Positions 1 through 8,801 of a stretch of DNA of 64,000 bases are shown one piece after another. The stretch comes from RBG-16-66-20 sp040752005 (GTDB lineage Bacteria; Pseudomonadota; Gammaproteobacteria; Burkholderiales; SG8-39), in contig JBFMFX010000005.1 in the NCBI GenBank assembly GCA_040752005.1, forward strand, positions 62,001-126,000. Reading direction: 5' to 3'. The notes below the pieces were generated by a model. The model was not told the DNA's origin, did no database searches, and saw only the letters and a program-made list of their open reading frames with translations. Every line of letters starts with the position of its first letter. Position 1 is the stretch's first letter. The translations under genes were made by a program, and so were the position numbers.

Positions 1-347
1 ACCTTGACCAGCGCGAAATAGCGCTCGCCGTCCTTGGGCGTGCGGATCTCGCCCTCGATGGTGTCGCCGGTGTGCAGGTTGAAGCGCCGGATCTGCGACG
101 GCGACACGTAGATGTCGTCGGTCGAGGCGAGGTACGAGGTATCGGGCGAGCGCAGGAACCCGAAGCCGTCGGGCAGGACCTCGAGCGTGCCGTCGCCGTA
201 GATGGATTCGCCCTTCTTCGCCTGGTTCTTCAGCATGGCGAAGATCAGGTCCTGTTTGCGCATGCGGTTGGCGCCTTCGACGCCGTTTTGCGCCGCGCGC
301 TCCATCAGCTCGGATACGTGCAAGCTCTTCAGTTCGGACAGGTGCAT
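1..347 (-). CDS. rho: Transcription termination factor Rho, N-terminal part (cut by window edge)
   Basis: Rho is the hexameric RNA-dependent ATPase that ends transcription at C-rich unstructured RNA. The 115 visible residues start MHLSELKSLHVSEL and contain the Rho N-terminal helical domain with the RKQDLIFAML stretch, then the cold-shock-like RNA-binding fold with the conserved YGDGTLEVLPDGFGFLRS and DDIYVSPSQIRRF segments. The ATPase domain lies beyond base 1. trxA lies 141 bp upstream in the same direction, the usual proteobacterial trxA-rho order. Recognition is certain from the N-terminal domain; only completeness is unknown. Confidence 0.96.
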   Translation of the reverse strand, partial: MHLSELKSLHVSELMERAAQNGVEGANRMRKQDLIFAMLKNQAKKGESIYGDGTLEVLPDGFGFLRSPDTSYLASTDDIYVSPSQIRRFNLHTGDTIEGEIRTPKDGERYFALVK

Positions 348-488
348 GAGTCAGTGAAAAGAAATGGCCGTCAGAAACCCGGCGCGGGCGCGGTTGCGAT
401 CTGGAGGCGCGCCGGAAACCGGCGCCGGAAGTGCTGCAACTTCGCCGCGCCGGAACCCGGCGCGGTACTCAGCAAAGACTAGTCGAGG

Positions 489-818
489 TCAGATGTTGCT
501 GTCAAGAAACGCCGTGAGCTGGGATTTGGTCAGTGCGCCGACCCGGGTCGCCTCGACGTTGCCGTTCTTGAACAGCATCAGGGTCGGGATGCCACGGATG
601 CCGAAGCGCGCCGGGATGCTCTGGTTCTCGTCCACGTTCATCTTGGCCACCTTCAGGCGGCCGTTGTACTCCTTGGCTACCTCCTCCAGCAGGGGGGCGA
701 TCGCCTTGCACGGTCCGCACCACTCGGCCCAGTAGTCCACCAGTACGGGGATGTCGCTTTTCAGGACCTCGGGTTCAAAAGTGTCGTCGGTGACCTGGTG
801 AATGGTCGAACTGGCCAT
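489..818 (-). CDS. trxA: Thioredoxin 1
   Basis: Small cytoplasmic thiol-disulfide oxidoreductase of 109 residues, the normal family length. The redox motif WCGPCK has its cysteines at residues 34 and 37, and the cis-proline loop is present as RGIPTLMLF near residue 75. It reduces disulfides in ribonucleotide reductase, peroxiredoxins and similar partners, using thioredoxin reductase. The ATG at 818 is preceded by a GGAG Shine-Dalgarno. It lies upstream of rho on the same strand, and a sigma70-like promoter sits 53-81 bp before the start. Confidence 0.97.
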   Translation of the reverse strand: MASSTIHQVTDDTFEPEVLKSDIPVLVDYWAEWCGPCKAIAPLLEEVAKEYNGRLKVAKMNVDENQSIPARFGIRGIPTLMLFKNGNVEATRVGALTKSQLTAFLDSNI

Positions 819-870
819 GGCTCCTCGAATTCGGCGTTGGGGATGAGACTGGGGGTGAAACTACGACCAT

Positions 871-899
871 ATTATGGGGTCAGGGCGGCGGGAACCCAA
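871..899 (-). promoter_or_regulatory. Probable trxA promoter
   Basis: On the minus strand TTGGGT (899-894) and CATAAT (876-871) are separated by 17 nt, a good sigma70-type arrangement upstream of trxA. The same bases also read CTTGGGT and CCCCATAAT, 14 nt apart, which resembles a sigma32 heat-shock promoter, so dual control is possible. No experiment supports either reading. Confidence 0.5.
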
Positions 900-956
900 G
901 GCTTCGTGCTAAGCTATTGATTGAAAAACTCTTCCCACGGATCCGACTTTCCCTCC

Positions 957-1280
957 ATGGCCTACGTCGTCACCGAGGCGTGCATCAAGTGCAAGTACAC
1001 CGACTGCGTGGACGTCTGCCCCGTGGACTGCTTCCGCGAGGGTCCGAACATGCTGGTGATCGACCCCGACGAGTGCATCGACTGCACGCTGTGCGTCCCG
1101 GAATGCCCGGTCGAGGCGATCTACGCCGAGGACGACGTTCCGGATGGCCAGCGCGAATGGATTGCGCTCAACCGAGAGCTTGCGGCGCTGTGGAAACCGA
1201 TCATCGAGCGCAAGCCCCCGCCGCCGGACGCCGACGAATGGGCCAAGGTACGGGAGAAAAAGCACCTGCTCGAGCGCTAG
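957..1280 (+). CDS. fdxA: 7Fe ferredoxin (FdxA type)
   Basis: Soluble electron carrier of 107 residues with one [3Fe-4S] and one [4Fe-4S] cluster. The N-terminal half carries CIKCKYTDCVDVCP and the second carries CIDCTLCVPECP, the typical cysteine spacing of bacterial seven-iron ferredoxins; the tail ending AKVREKKHLLER is typical of proteobacterial FdxA. The ATG at 957 was chosen because MAYVVTEAC is the conserved family start; an upstream ATG at 921 would add 12 residues without similarity. Transcribed divergently from trxA. Confidence 0.94.
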   Translation: MAYVVTEACIKCKYTDCVDVCPVDCFREGPNMLVIDPDECIDCTLCVPECPVEAIYAEDDVPDGQREWIALNRELAALWKPIIERKPPPPDADEWAKVREKKHLLER

Positions 1281-1415
1281 TCGCGCTGGCGGTGGCGACG
1301 GCGCTCGCCGCGCCGGGGGGTCCGATTCGCCGAGCGCACCTGCGGGTGGTCGCCCCGGCGGGCAGGTAGCCGACTGGCCACACGCCGGGGCTCACGTGCG
1401 GAGCCTGGCGGCCTC

Positions 1416-1421
1416 TACACT
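1416..1421 (+). promoter_or_regulatory. -10-like hexamer immediately before the AddB-like gene
   Basis: TACACT ends six bases before the GTG start at 1428, leaving no room for a Shine-Dalgarno. This would place transcription start at or next to the start codon, giving a leaderless mRNA. No clear -35 element is seen. Inference from spacing only. Confidence 0.4.
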
Positions 1422-1427
1422 GGCGCC

Positions 1428-4028
1428 GTGTCCGCGCCCACGCTGACGATCGAGGAGCTGTTCACTCGCCTCGCCGAAGGCCGTGCCGCCGGAGTCACGG
1501 TGGTCACGCCGAACGCGCGGCTTGCGCGCGAGCTGGCGCGCGAATTCGACGACCGTCAGGCGGCGGCCGGGCGCCAGTGCTGGGAGAGCGCCGACATTCT
1601 GCCGCTCGCGGCGTTCGTCGAGCGTACCTGGGAAGAGGCGCTGTACGGGCCGGGCGGGGCCGGCCTGCCGATGCTGCTCACCCCGGCGCAGGAGCGCGAG
1701 TTGTGGGTGGAGGCGATTGCCGCCTCGCGCTGGGCCGGCGCGCTGCTCGACGTTTCCCGGACCGCAGCCCAGGCGATGGAAGCCTGGCGCCTTGCGCACG
1801 CCTGGCGCATCGCGCCGCCGGAGGCCGGATCGGCCGGCACGGAGGACGCGCGTGCCTTTGCGAGCTGGGCGGCGGCGTATGCGTGGCGCGCGAGGAACGA
1901 AGGGTTGACCGACGCGGCCACGCTTCCGGACCTCGAACTGACCGCGCGCGGAACGAAGCTCCTGGTCGCCTACGCGTTCGACATTCTCCCGCCGCAGGCG
2001 CTGGCGGTGCTGCGGCGATATGCGCACGCTTTCTGCGCGCCGCCGGCCCGGCGCTCGCGCGTGCTGCGGGCTTCCTTTGCGTCGGTCGCCGAGGAGCTGG
2101 AGAGCGCGGCGTGGTGGGCGCGCACGAAGCTGGAGTGCGGAGCGCGGCGCATCGGCATCGTCGTGCCGGATCTTGTCGAGCGACGCCGTGCGCTCGCGCG
2201 CATCTTCGCGCGCGTTCTGCGGCCCGGGAGCGAGCTGCCCGGTGCCGCCGCGGCGCCGATGCCGTTCAACGTCTCGGCCGCGGAGCCGCTTGCCGCTTGG
2301 CCGCTTGCGGCGGCTGCGCTCGGGCTGCTCGAGCTTGCCCACGGGGAGGTGCCTTTCGAGGCTGCGAGCCGGTTGCTGCGCTCGCCCTTTCTCGGCGGCG
2401 CCGAAACCGAGTACGCGGCGCGCGCGCGACTCGACGCGCGGCTGCGGCGCGAATGCGGGCCGCGGATCGGCCTCGCCGAACTGATCGCGCGCAGCGGCGA
2501 CTGCCCGCGCCTGCGGGCGCACCTGGAGGCGGTGTTCGCCATCCGGCCGCGCGGCGCCTCGCCGCACGACTGGGCGCGGCATTTCAGCGCGGTGCTGGAG
2601 GCGGCGGGGTTTCCGGGCGAGCGCACCCTCGACTCGGTCGAGTACCAGGTGCGCGGCAAGTGGCACGAGGTGCTTGCGGAGCTGGCGGGCCTCGCCAGCG
2701 TGCGCGGCAGGCTCTCGGCGGAGGAAGCGCTCGCGCGTCTGCGGCGCCTCGCCGCGGAGACCGCGTTCCAGCCCGAGAGCGAGGATGCGCCGGTGCAGGT
2801 GCTGGGACTGCTGGAGGCGGCCGGACAGCAATTCGACGCGCTCTGGGTGAGCGGCCTCACCGACGAGGCCTGGCCGCTGCATGCGCGCCCGAACCCGTTT
2901 CTCCCGATCGCGCTGCAAAAGCGCGCCGGGATTCCGGAGTCCTCCGCCGAAACCTCCCTCGCCCTGGACGCGCGCATCACCGCCGGCTGGGCGGCGGCGG
3001 CCGACGAAGTGGTGTTCTCGTGGCCGCGCCGGGAGGCAGACCGCGATCTCGCGCCCAGCCCGCTGATCGCGCAGTTCGAGGAGCACGCCCTCGATATTGC
3101 GCGCGGCACGCGCTACCGGGACGCAATCTTCGCGCAGCGCGCGCTGGAGGCGGCAACCGACGAGCGGGCGCCGCCGGTCGGTGCGACGACCGGCGTGCAC
3201 GGGGGCACGCGCCTCGTCGCGGATCAGGCAGCCTGCCCGTTCCGAGCCTTCGCGCGGCACCGCCTGGGCGCGGAGGCTTTGGAATCGCCACAGCCGGTAC
3301 CGGACGCGCGTACCCGCGGCCTGCTCGTGCATGCGCTGATGGCGCACATCTGGCGCGAGCTGAAGTCGAGCACGGCGCTCGGCACGCGCGAGCTTGCGCC
3401 GCTCGTCGCGGCCGCCGCGCAGGCTGCGGTGCGCGAGGCGCGGCTCGAAGGCGCGCTCGCGCAACTGGAGGCGCGGCGGCTGGAGCGCCTCGCCCGCGAA
3501 TGGCTGGAACTCGAGCGCAACCGCGACGCCTTCGACGTGGTGCGGATCGAGGACCGCATCACGATCGAGATCGGTGGCCTGTCGCTGACCGGGCGCCTGG
3601 ACCGCATGGACCGCCTCGCCGACGGCACGCACGCCGTGATCGACTACAAGACCGGCGATCGCGCGAGCGCCGGGCAGTGGCTGGACGAACGCCCGGACGA
3701 TCCGCAGCTGCCGCTCTATGCGCTCGCTGCGGGGGAAACGGTCGCGGCGCTCGCGATCGCGCGGATTCGCACCGGCGAGATGAAGTTCTCCGGTTTCGCC
3801 GCCGGCGAATGCGGCATTCCAGGGTTGCGGCGGGCCGAGGACTGGAACGCGCTGGTGCACGCCTGGCGCACGCGGCTCGATGCCCTGGCGCGCGAATTCG
3901 CCTCCGGATGGGCGGCGGTCGCTCCGAAGCGCGGGCTCGCCACCTGCCGCGACTGCGACCTGCAGCCGCTGTGCCGTGTGCACGAAAAGCTGGCGGCGTT
4001 CGCCGGCGAAACGGAGGCCGAGGGATGA
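1428..4028 (+). CDS. AddB-like PD-(D/E)XK nuclease, probable recombination/repair protein
   Basis: An 866-residue protein of the family of probable DNA repair proteins found next to an AddA-like helicase in betaproteobacteria. The N-terminal half resembles an inactive UvrD-type helicase fold (VTVVTPNARLARELAREF, no intact Walker A). The C-terminal nuclease domain has GRLDRMD and VIDYKTG (about residue 736), the acidic and lysine catalytic positions. Cysteine 603 (ACPFRAFARHRLG) together with C840, C843 and C849 (TCRDCDLQPLC) matches the four-cysteine iron-sulfur staple of AddB. Start is GTG at 1428. It presumably acts with the helicase-nuclease at 4597 in double-strand-break end processing. 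Confidence 0.85.
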   Translation: MSAPTLTIEELFTRLAEGRAAGVTVVTPNARLARELAREFDDRQAAAGRQCWESADILPLAAFVERTWEEALYGPGGAGLPMLLTPAQERELWVEAIAASRWAGALLDVSRTAAQAMEAWRLAHAWRIAPPEAGSAGTEDARAFASWAAAYAWRARNEGLTDAATLPDLELTARGTKLLVAYAFDILPPQALAVLRRYAHAFCAPPARRSRVLRASFASVAEELESAAWWARTKLECGARRIGIVVPDLVERRRALARIFARVLRPGSELPGAAAAPMPFNVSAAEPLAAWPLAAAALGLLELAHGEVPFEAASRLLRSPFLGGAETEYAARARLDARLRRECGPRIGLAELIARSGDCPRLRAHLEAVFAIRPRGASPHDWARHFSAVLEAAGFPGERTLDSVEYQVRGKWHEVLAELAGLASVRGRLSAEEALARLRRLAAETAFQPESEDAPVQVLGLLEAAGQQFDALWVSGLTDEAWPLHARPNPFLPIALQKRAGIPESSAETSLALDARITAGWAAAADEVVFSWPRREADRDLAPSPLIAQFEEHALDIARGTRYRDAIFAQRALEAATDERAPPVGATTGVHGGTRLVADQAACPFRAFARHRLGAEALESPQPVPDARTRGLLVHALMAHIWRELKSSTALGTRELAPLVAAAAQAAVREARLEGALAQLEARRLERLAREWLELERNRDAFDVVRIEDRITIEIGGLSLTGRLDRMDRLADGTHAVIDYKTGDRASAGQWLDERPDDPQLPLYALAAGETVAALAIARIRTGEMKFSGFAAGECGIPGLRRAEDWNALVHAWRTRLDALAREFASGWAAVAPKRGLATCRDCDLQPLCRVHEKLAAFAGETEAEG

Positions 4029-4051
4029 GACGCGGCCTGCGCGGCGCGCGC

Positions 4052-4585
4052 CTACGCCGAGCCTCTCGGCTCCGGGAGGTCGCGCGCGACGAAATTGTCC
4101 ACGGCGGTGAGAACTTCCGCGAGGTGGGGGCGCGCAAACGGCGTGGACTGGATCCACGCCGCGTAGAGCTCGCCCTCGGGCCGCACCAGCAGCAACCCCG
4201 GCTCGGTGAACAGCATCGGCTCCTTCAACCCGGTCTCGGGGTTCAGCCCGCGGCCCTCGGAGATGTACAGGCCCGCCTTGCGCGCGTCCTCCGGGTCCAC
4301 GCCGTAGCCGACGCGCAGGTGGCGCAGGTTCCACTCGGTGACGGCGCGCTCGGCCGCGTCCTTGCGATCGCACGAAAGGGCGATGACGGACACGCCGCGC
4401 TTTTCGAACTCCGGCGCAAGCCGATCGAGGTCGGCCACCCAGTTGCGACAGATCGGACAGAAAATGCCGCGGTAGAACGCGAGCAGCGCGAGCTTTCCGG
4501 GCTTTTCGCGCGCGAGCGCCCAGCGCCCGCCGCCGGCGAGCCGGGCGTCTATCGCGGGCATCGTGTCGCCGGGTATCACTCGCAT
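4052..4585 (-). CDS. AhpC/TSA-family peroxiredoxin-like protein
   Basis: A 177-residue thioredoxin-fold protein. The active-site region FYRGIFCPICRNW holds a CxxC pair at residues 43 and 46, placed as in AhpC/TSA-type peroxiredoxin-like proteins, followed by the conserved EFEKRGVSVIALSCD strand-helix. Likely role is thiol-dependent reduction of peroxides in the cytoplasm; no signal peptide is visible. It is encoded antisense between the AddB-like and AddA-like genes, with only 23 bp to the former and 11 bp to the latter, so its promoter must lie within or across the AddA-like start region. Confidence 0.85.
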   Translation of the reverse strand: MRVIPGDTMPAIDARLAGGGRWALAREKPGKLALLAFYRGIFCPICRNWVADLDRLAPEFEKRGVSVIALSCDRKDAAERAVTEWNLRHLRVGYGVDPEDARKAGLYISEGRGLNPETGLKEPMLFTEPGLLLVRPEGELYAAWIQSTPFARPHLAEVLTAVDNFVARDLPEPRGSA

Positions 4586-4596
4586 CGGGGCCTCTG

Positions 4597-7533
4597 TTGA
4601 GCGGCTCGGACCTGATGATAGCCGACGCCGAAGAGCGCACGCGAGCGCTCGATCCGACGCGCTCGTTCATCGTGCAGGCGCCGGCGGGATCGGGCAAGAC
4701 CTCGCTCCTGGTGGAGCGCTACCTGAGGCTGCTGGAGATCTCGCGGCGGCCGGAGGAGGTGCTGGCGATCACCTTCACGCGCAAGGCCGCCGCCGAGATG
4801 CGCCGGCGCGTGCTGGAGCGCCTGCGCGCGCCCGAGAGCGTCGCGCACCGGCTGCGGATCGAGACCATTGACGCGTTCTGCCTCGCGCTCGCGCGCCAGC
4901 TTCCGGTGCCGGCCCGGTTCGGCGTGGCGCCGGGCGTCGCCGACGACCCGCGGCCGCTGTATCGCGAGGCGGCGCAGCGCACGCTCGCCGAGCTCGGCCA
5001 CCCGGCGGTGGTGCGGCTGCTGGCGCACCTGGACAACAACGTGGCCACGGCAGCCGCGCTCCTTGCCGCGATGCTGGCGCGCCGCGATCAGTGGCTGCGA
5101 CACGCGGGGGCGCTGCCCACGCGCGCCGAGCTGGAGGCGGCGCTTGCGCGCGAGCGCGAGCGGCTGATCGCGCGGGCGCGCGCGCTCGACCCGCGCGCTT
5201 CGGTCGAGTTTGCGCGCGAGGTGCTGACCGCGAAGGGCGAATGGCGCAAGCGCTCGCGCGAGGCGCAGGCGCTGGCCGGCAACGAGCCGCTGCGCGAGGC
5301 GCTCGCCGCGCTGCTCGAACTGCCGCCGCAGCGCTATGAAGACGACCAGTGGCGGGCGCTGGAGGCGCTGCTCGCGGTGCTGCCGCGCGCCGTGGCACAG
5401 CTCAAGCTGGTCTTCGCCGAGACCGGCGAGTGCGATTTCACCGAAATCGCGCAGGGCGCGGTGCGCGCGCTCGGCTCGGCCGAGGAGCCGACCGACCTGC
5501 TGCTCGCGCTCGACTACCGCATCCGCCACGTGCTGGTAGACGAGTTCCAGGACACCTCACTCAGCCAGTGGGAACTGCTCGAGCGCCTCACCTGCGGCTG
5601 GGAGCCGGGCGACGGTCGCACCGTCTTCGTCGTCGGCGACCCGATGCAGAGCATTTACCGGTTCCGCGACGCCGACGTGACCATCTTTCTCCGCGCCTGG
5701 CACAAGGGCCTGCCGAATGTCGCGCTGGAGCCGATCCGCCTGCGGACCAATTTCCGCTCGCAGGCGGCGCTGGTCGCGTGGGTCAACGAGACCTTCCGCC
5801 GCGTGCTGCCCGAGCGCGAGGACGAGGCGAGCGGCGCGGTGCCGTACTCGGAGGCGACGCCGCATCCGGCGAACGCGGCACTTTCCGGCCCGGCTGCGCT
5901 CTGGCACGCACCGGCCGACGAAAACGAGGAGGCGGCGCTCGTGGTCAAGCTCGTGCGCGAAGCCGAGGGCAGTTGCGCGATTCTCGTGCGCAACCGCAGC
6001 GCACTGGCCGAGATCGTACCGGCGCTCAAGGACGCGGGCGTGCGCTTTCGCGCGATCGAGATCGAGCACCTGGGAGAAAAGCAGGTGGTGCAGGACCTGT
6101 TCGCGCTCACGCGCGCGCTCACGCATCCGGCCGACCGCGTCGCCTGGCTTGCGCTCGCGCGCGCGCCCTGGTGCGGCATGACGCTGGCGCAGCTTGCGCG
6201 GCGCTTCGAGGGCCGCAGCGACACGGTCTGGGAGCTGCTGCGCGAGGCGCCGGAGGCCGAGCGCCTGCGTGCGGCGCTCGAAGCGGCGCTCGCCGGCCGC
6301 GGGCGCGGCACGCTGCGCAGCCGCGTCGAGGGGGCGTGGCTGGCGCTCGGCGGCCCGGCGTGCGTTGCCGATCCGACCGAGCTGGAGGATGCCGAGGTTT
6401 ATCTCGATGCGCTGGAACGGCTGGAACAGGCGGGCGAGGTGGACTTCGCGCGGCTCGCCGAGCTGCTCGAGGAGCTGTACGCGCTGCCCGACGCCGCCGC
6501 CGGCGAGCGCGATCTGCAGATCATGACGATCCATAAGGCGAAGGGACTGGAGTTCGACACCGTGATCGTGCCGGGACTGGACCGGGGGCCGGGCGCAGGC
6601 GAGCCGCCCCTCATGCTCTGGCGCGAGCTTGCGGACAGGTCGCTGCTTCTGGCGCCGATCAAGCAGACCGGGGCGCAACAGGAGCCGGCGTACGAGTACC
6701 TGAAGAAGCTCGAGCGCGCGGCCGAGGAGGCCGAGGCGGGGCGGTTGCTCTACGTCGCGGCGACTCGCGCCCGGCGCCGGCTGCATCTGCTGGCCTGCCC
6801 GCGAAGGACGATGCCGCCGCGCCGCAGCCTGCTTGCCTGTGCCTGGCAAGCGGCGCAGGCGCACTACGCCGGTCGGCTGCCGCCGGAACGCGACCGCGGC
6901 GCTGGCCCGACGAAGCATGCGCCGACGGTCCTCAGGCGATTGCCGGCGCACTGGCGAGCGCCCGAGCCGCCGGCGTCGGTGCAGTGGCGCCCGCCCCCCG
7001 CACGGCGCGGCGCGCACCAGGAGATCGAGTTCAGCTGGGCGGGCGAGAGGATGCGCCACGTCGGAACGGTGGTGCATCGCTGGCTGCACAGAATCGCCGA
7101 GGACGGACTGCGTGGCTGGAGCGCGCGGCGCATCGCGGGGTTGCGCGGCGCGATCGAACGCGATCTTGCCCGGCGCGGCGTCGCGGCGCCCGGCGAGGCG
7201 GCGGCGCTCGTCGCCGCGGCGCTCAGAAACACCCTCGCCGACCCGCGCGGGCGGTGGCTGCTCGGCCCGCATCCGCAGGCATGGAGCGAATACCTCGTCT
7301 CGACGCCTTCGGGCCGTTACGCGATTGACCGCGTTTTCCGCGACGCCGACGGGACCCTCTGGGTGGTGGACTACAAGACCGGCCGGCACGAAGGCGCCGA
7401 CCTCGAGCGCTTTCTCGAACGCGAGATGCAGCGCTATGCGGCGCAGCTCGCCGCCTACGCGCAGGCGCTAGGCGGTGCGCGGCGCGGACTGTATTTTCCG
7501 CTGCACGCGGCCTGGCGCGAGTACCCGGACTGA
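4597..7533 (+). CDS. AddA-like UvrD-family helicase/nuclease
   Basis: A 978-residue superfamily 1 helicase with C-terminal nuclease. Motifs in order: Walker A APAGSGKTS (about residues 28-36), DEFQDTS motif II (about 315), VGDPMQSIYRFRDAD motif III, TIHKAKGLEFDTV motif V (about 645), LLYVAATRARRRL motif VI (about 717), and VVDYKTGRH of the PD-(D/E)XK nuclease (about 925). Shorter than most AddA proteins. Start is TTG at 4597 or ATG at 4615. With the AddB-like protein upstream it should form a RecBCD/AddAB-type end-resection enzyme; the pair is interrupted by the antisense peroxiredoxin gene. It converges with cbpM, 11 bp away. Confidence 0.9.
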   Translation: MSGSDLMIADAEERTRALDPTRSFIVQAPAGSGKTSLLVERYLRLLEISRRPEEVLAITFTRKAAAEMRRRVLERLRAPESVAHRLRIETIDAFCLALARQLPVPARFGVAPGVADDPRPLYREAAQRTLAELGHPAVVRLLAHLDNNVATAAALLAAMLARRDQWLRHAGALPTRAELEAALARERERLIARARALDPRASVEFAREVLTAKGEWRKRSREAQALAGNEPLREALAALLELPPQRYEDDQWRALEALLAVLPRAVAQLKLVFAETGECDFTEIAQGAVRALGSAEEPTDLLLALDYRIRHVLVDEFQDTSLSQWELLERLTCGWEPGDGRTVFVVGDPMQSIYRFRDADVTIFLRAWHKGLPNVALEPIRLRTNFRSQAALVAWVNETFRRVLPEREDEASGAVPYSEATPHPANAALSGPAALWHAPADENEEAALVVKLVREAEGSCAILVRNRSALAEIVPALKDAGVRFRAIEIEHLGEKQVVQDLFALTRALTHPADRVAWLALARAPWCGMTLAQLARRFEGRSDTVWELLREAPEAERLRAALEAALAGRGRGTLRSRVEGAWLALGGPACVADPTELEDAEVYLDALERLEQAGEVDFARLAELLEELYALPDAAAGERDLQIMTIHKAKGLEFDTVIVPGLDRGPGAGEPPLMLWRELADRSLLLAPIKQTGAQQEPAYEYLKKLERAAEEAEAGRLLYVAATRARRRLHLLACPRRTMPPRRSLLACAWQAAQAHYAGRLPPERDRGAGPTKHAPTVLRRLPAHWRAPEPPASVQWRPPPARRGAHQEIEFSWAGERMRHVGTVVHRWLHRIAEDGLRGWSARRIAGLRGAIERDLARRGVAAPGEAAALVAAALRNTLADPRGRWLLGPHPQAWSEYLVSTPSGRYAIDRVFRDADGTLWVVDYKTGRHEGADLERFLEREMQRYAAQLAAYAQALGGARRGLYFPLHAAWREYPD

Positions 7534-7544
7534 AGCGCCGAGCG

Positions 7545-7826
7545 CTATTCCAGCCCCGCTCGGCGCAGCCGGGCGCGCAGCGCGTCCATTTCCTCCAGCG
7601 CGTCGGCGACCAGGGCGGCGAGCTCCGGCACCGCGTCGAAGTCGCGCTCCAGGCCGCGCATGCGCCGCGCGCGCCTGAGCGCGGCGGCGCTGAAGCGCCA
7701 CTCCTCGGCCGTCGCGCCAGCGGCGGGAAACAGTCCCGCGCGCACGCGCTCGACGACCCACTCGCGCTCGACGGCGCAGACCGCGCAAAGTTCTTCCAGC
7801 GTCAGCCAGTCGCCTTGTTCCGTCAT
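7545..7826 (-). CDS. cbpM: Chaperone modulator CbpM
   Basis: A 93-residue protein with a MerR-like helix-turn-helix start (WLTLEELCAVCAVEREWVVERVRAGLF), a WRFSAAALRRARR segment and a C-terminal coiled helix (LVADALEEMDALRARLRRAG), as in CbpM proteins that bind and inhibit the co-chaperone CbpA. Its ATG overlaps the last codon of cbpA by 4 nt (ATGA), so the two are translationally coupled. Family assignment rests on both the sequence pattern and the cbpA partner. Confidence 0.88.
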   Translation of the reverse strand: MTEQGDWLTLEELCAVCAVEREWVVERVRAGLFPAAGATAEEWRFSAAALRRARRMRGLERDFDAVPELAALVADALEEMDALRARLRRAGLE

Positions 7827-8728
7827 CGATCGCGGTTCCCTTCCTTGCGCGCATCGAACGCGGTTTCGCGCGCGAGCGCCTCGTACAGTTCGCGCACGCG
7901 CGGACTCGATGCCGGCGGCACGACCACCTGAATGTCGAGATACAGATCGCCGGGCGGCTGCGCGGGGATGCCCTTGCCGCGCACCCTGAGCTGGCGCCCG
8001 CTCTGCGCGCCCGCGGGAATGCGCACGTTCAACCGCCCGCCGGGATAGTCCACCGGCACGACGGCGCCGAGGGCCGCTTCCCAGGGAGCGACCGGCAGCG
8101 TGAGGTACACGTCGCGTCCCTCGACACGGTAGCGCGGATGCGGCCGGAACTGCACCTCCAGCAACAGGTCGCCCGGGTGCGCCTGCCCGGCGAGCCGCAG
8201 GATCTGCCCTTCGCGCACACCCTGCGGGATTCTCACCTCCAGCGTGCGCGTCTCGGAGACCAGCCGCCCGCGCCCGTCGATCCGCGGCACGCGCAACGTC
8301 ACCTGGCGCGTCGCGCCGTGGTAGCTGTCCTCCAGGTCAAGCAGGATCTTCGCGTAGTGGTCGCCGCGGTGCATGCCGGTGCGCGCGCCCATGCGCCCGA
8401 AAAGCTCGGAGAAGAAGTCGCTGAACTCGAAGGCCTCGGGACCGAACTCCCGGGCGCTGAACTCGAAGCCGGCGTCCCAGCCGGGCGGCGGATGAAATTC
8501 CTCGCCGGCGTGATGGCCGCTCGCGAGCTGGTCGTAGGCGGCGCGCTTCTCGGGGTCCGAGAGCACCGCGTAGGCTTCGTTGATCTCCTTCATGCGCTCG
8601 CCTGCGTCCGGCTCCCGGGACACGTCCGGGTGGTACTTGCGCGCGAGTTTGCGGTAAGCGCGCTTGATCTCCTCCGCGGTCGCGCCACGCGGTACCCCCA
8701 GCGTTTGGTAGTAGTCCCTGAATTGCAC
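7823..8728 (-). CDS. cbpA: DnaJ-family co-chaperone, curved DNA-binding protein CbpA
   Basis: A 301-residue class II J-protein. The J-domain (residues 1-70) carries the HPD motif in KYHPDVS; there is no CxxCxGxG zinc domain; a Gly/Phe-rich linker (residues 75-115) is followed by the two C-terminal substrate-binding beta domains (RVPRIDGRGR, PGDLLLEVQF, PPGDLYLDIQV). It stimulates DnaK and binds curved DNA. GTG is the start codon. First gene of the cbpA-cbpM pair, divergent from two small heat-shock genes, with a sigma32-like promoter 34-62 bp upstream. Confidence 0.93.
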   Translation of the reverse strand: MQFRDYYQTLGVPRGATAEEIKRAYRKLARKYHPDVSREPDAGERMKEINEAYAVLSDPEKRAAYDQLASGHHAGEEFHPPPGWDAGFEFSAREFGPEAFEFSDFFSELFGRMGARTGMHRGDHYAKILLDLEDSYHGATRQVTLRVPRIDGRGRLVSETRTLEVRIPQGVREGQILRLAGQAHPGDLLLEVQFRPHPRYRVEGRDVYLTLPVAPWEAALGAVVPVDYPGGRLNVRIPAGAQSGRQLRVRGKGIPAQPPGDLYLDIQVVVPPASSPRVRELYEALARETAFDARKEGNRDR

Positions 8729-8761
8729 GCGGCCCCCGCCGGTTGGTCGCCCGACGACAGC

Positions 8762-8790
8762 TATATCCGGCCCGCGGCGGGGATTTCAAG
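8762..8790 (-). promoter_or_regulatory. sigma32 (RpoH)-type promoter of cbpA
   Basis: Minus strand CTTGAAA (8790-8784), 13 nt spacer, then CCGGATATA (8770-8762). The -35 is a perfect RpoH consensus, and the -10 matches CCCCATNTA at the flanks. It points toward cbpA, whose start is 34 bp downstream. Confidence 0.75.
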
Positions 8791-8801
8791 CCGCCGGAGC
8801 G

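Noticed and set aside
410..424. CGCCGG-AAA-CCGGCG hairpin between rho and trxA
   Set aside because: No T-run on either strand and the region is generally GC-repetitive; not enough for a terminator call.
1392..4697. A 1101-residue open frame antisense to the AddB-like gene
   Set aside because: High GC creates long antisense frames; its composition is Arg/Ala-rich without domains, while the plus frame has complete nuclease motifs.
5557..7389. A 610-residue minus-strand frame inside the AddA-like gene
   Set aside because: No domain similarity and spans helicase motifs V and VI of the plus-strand gene.
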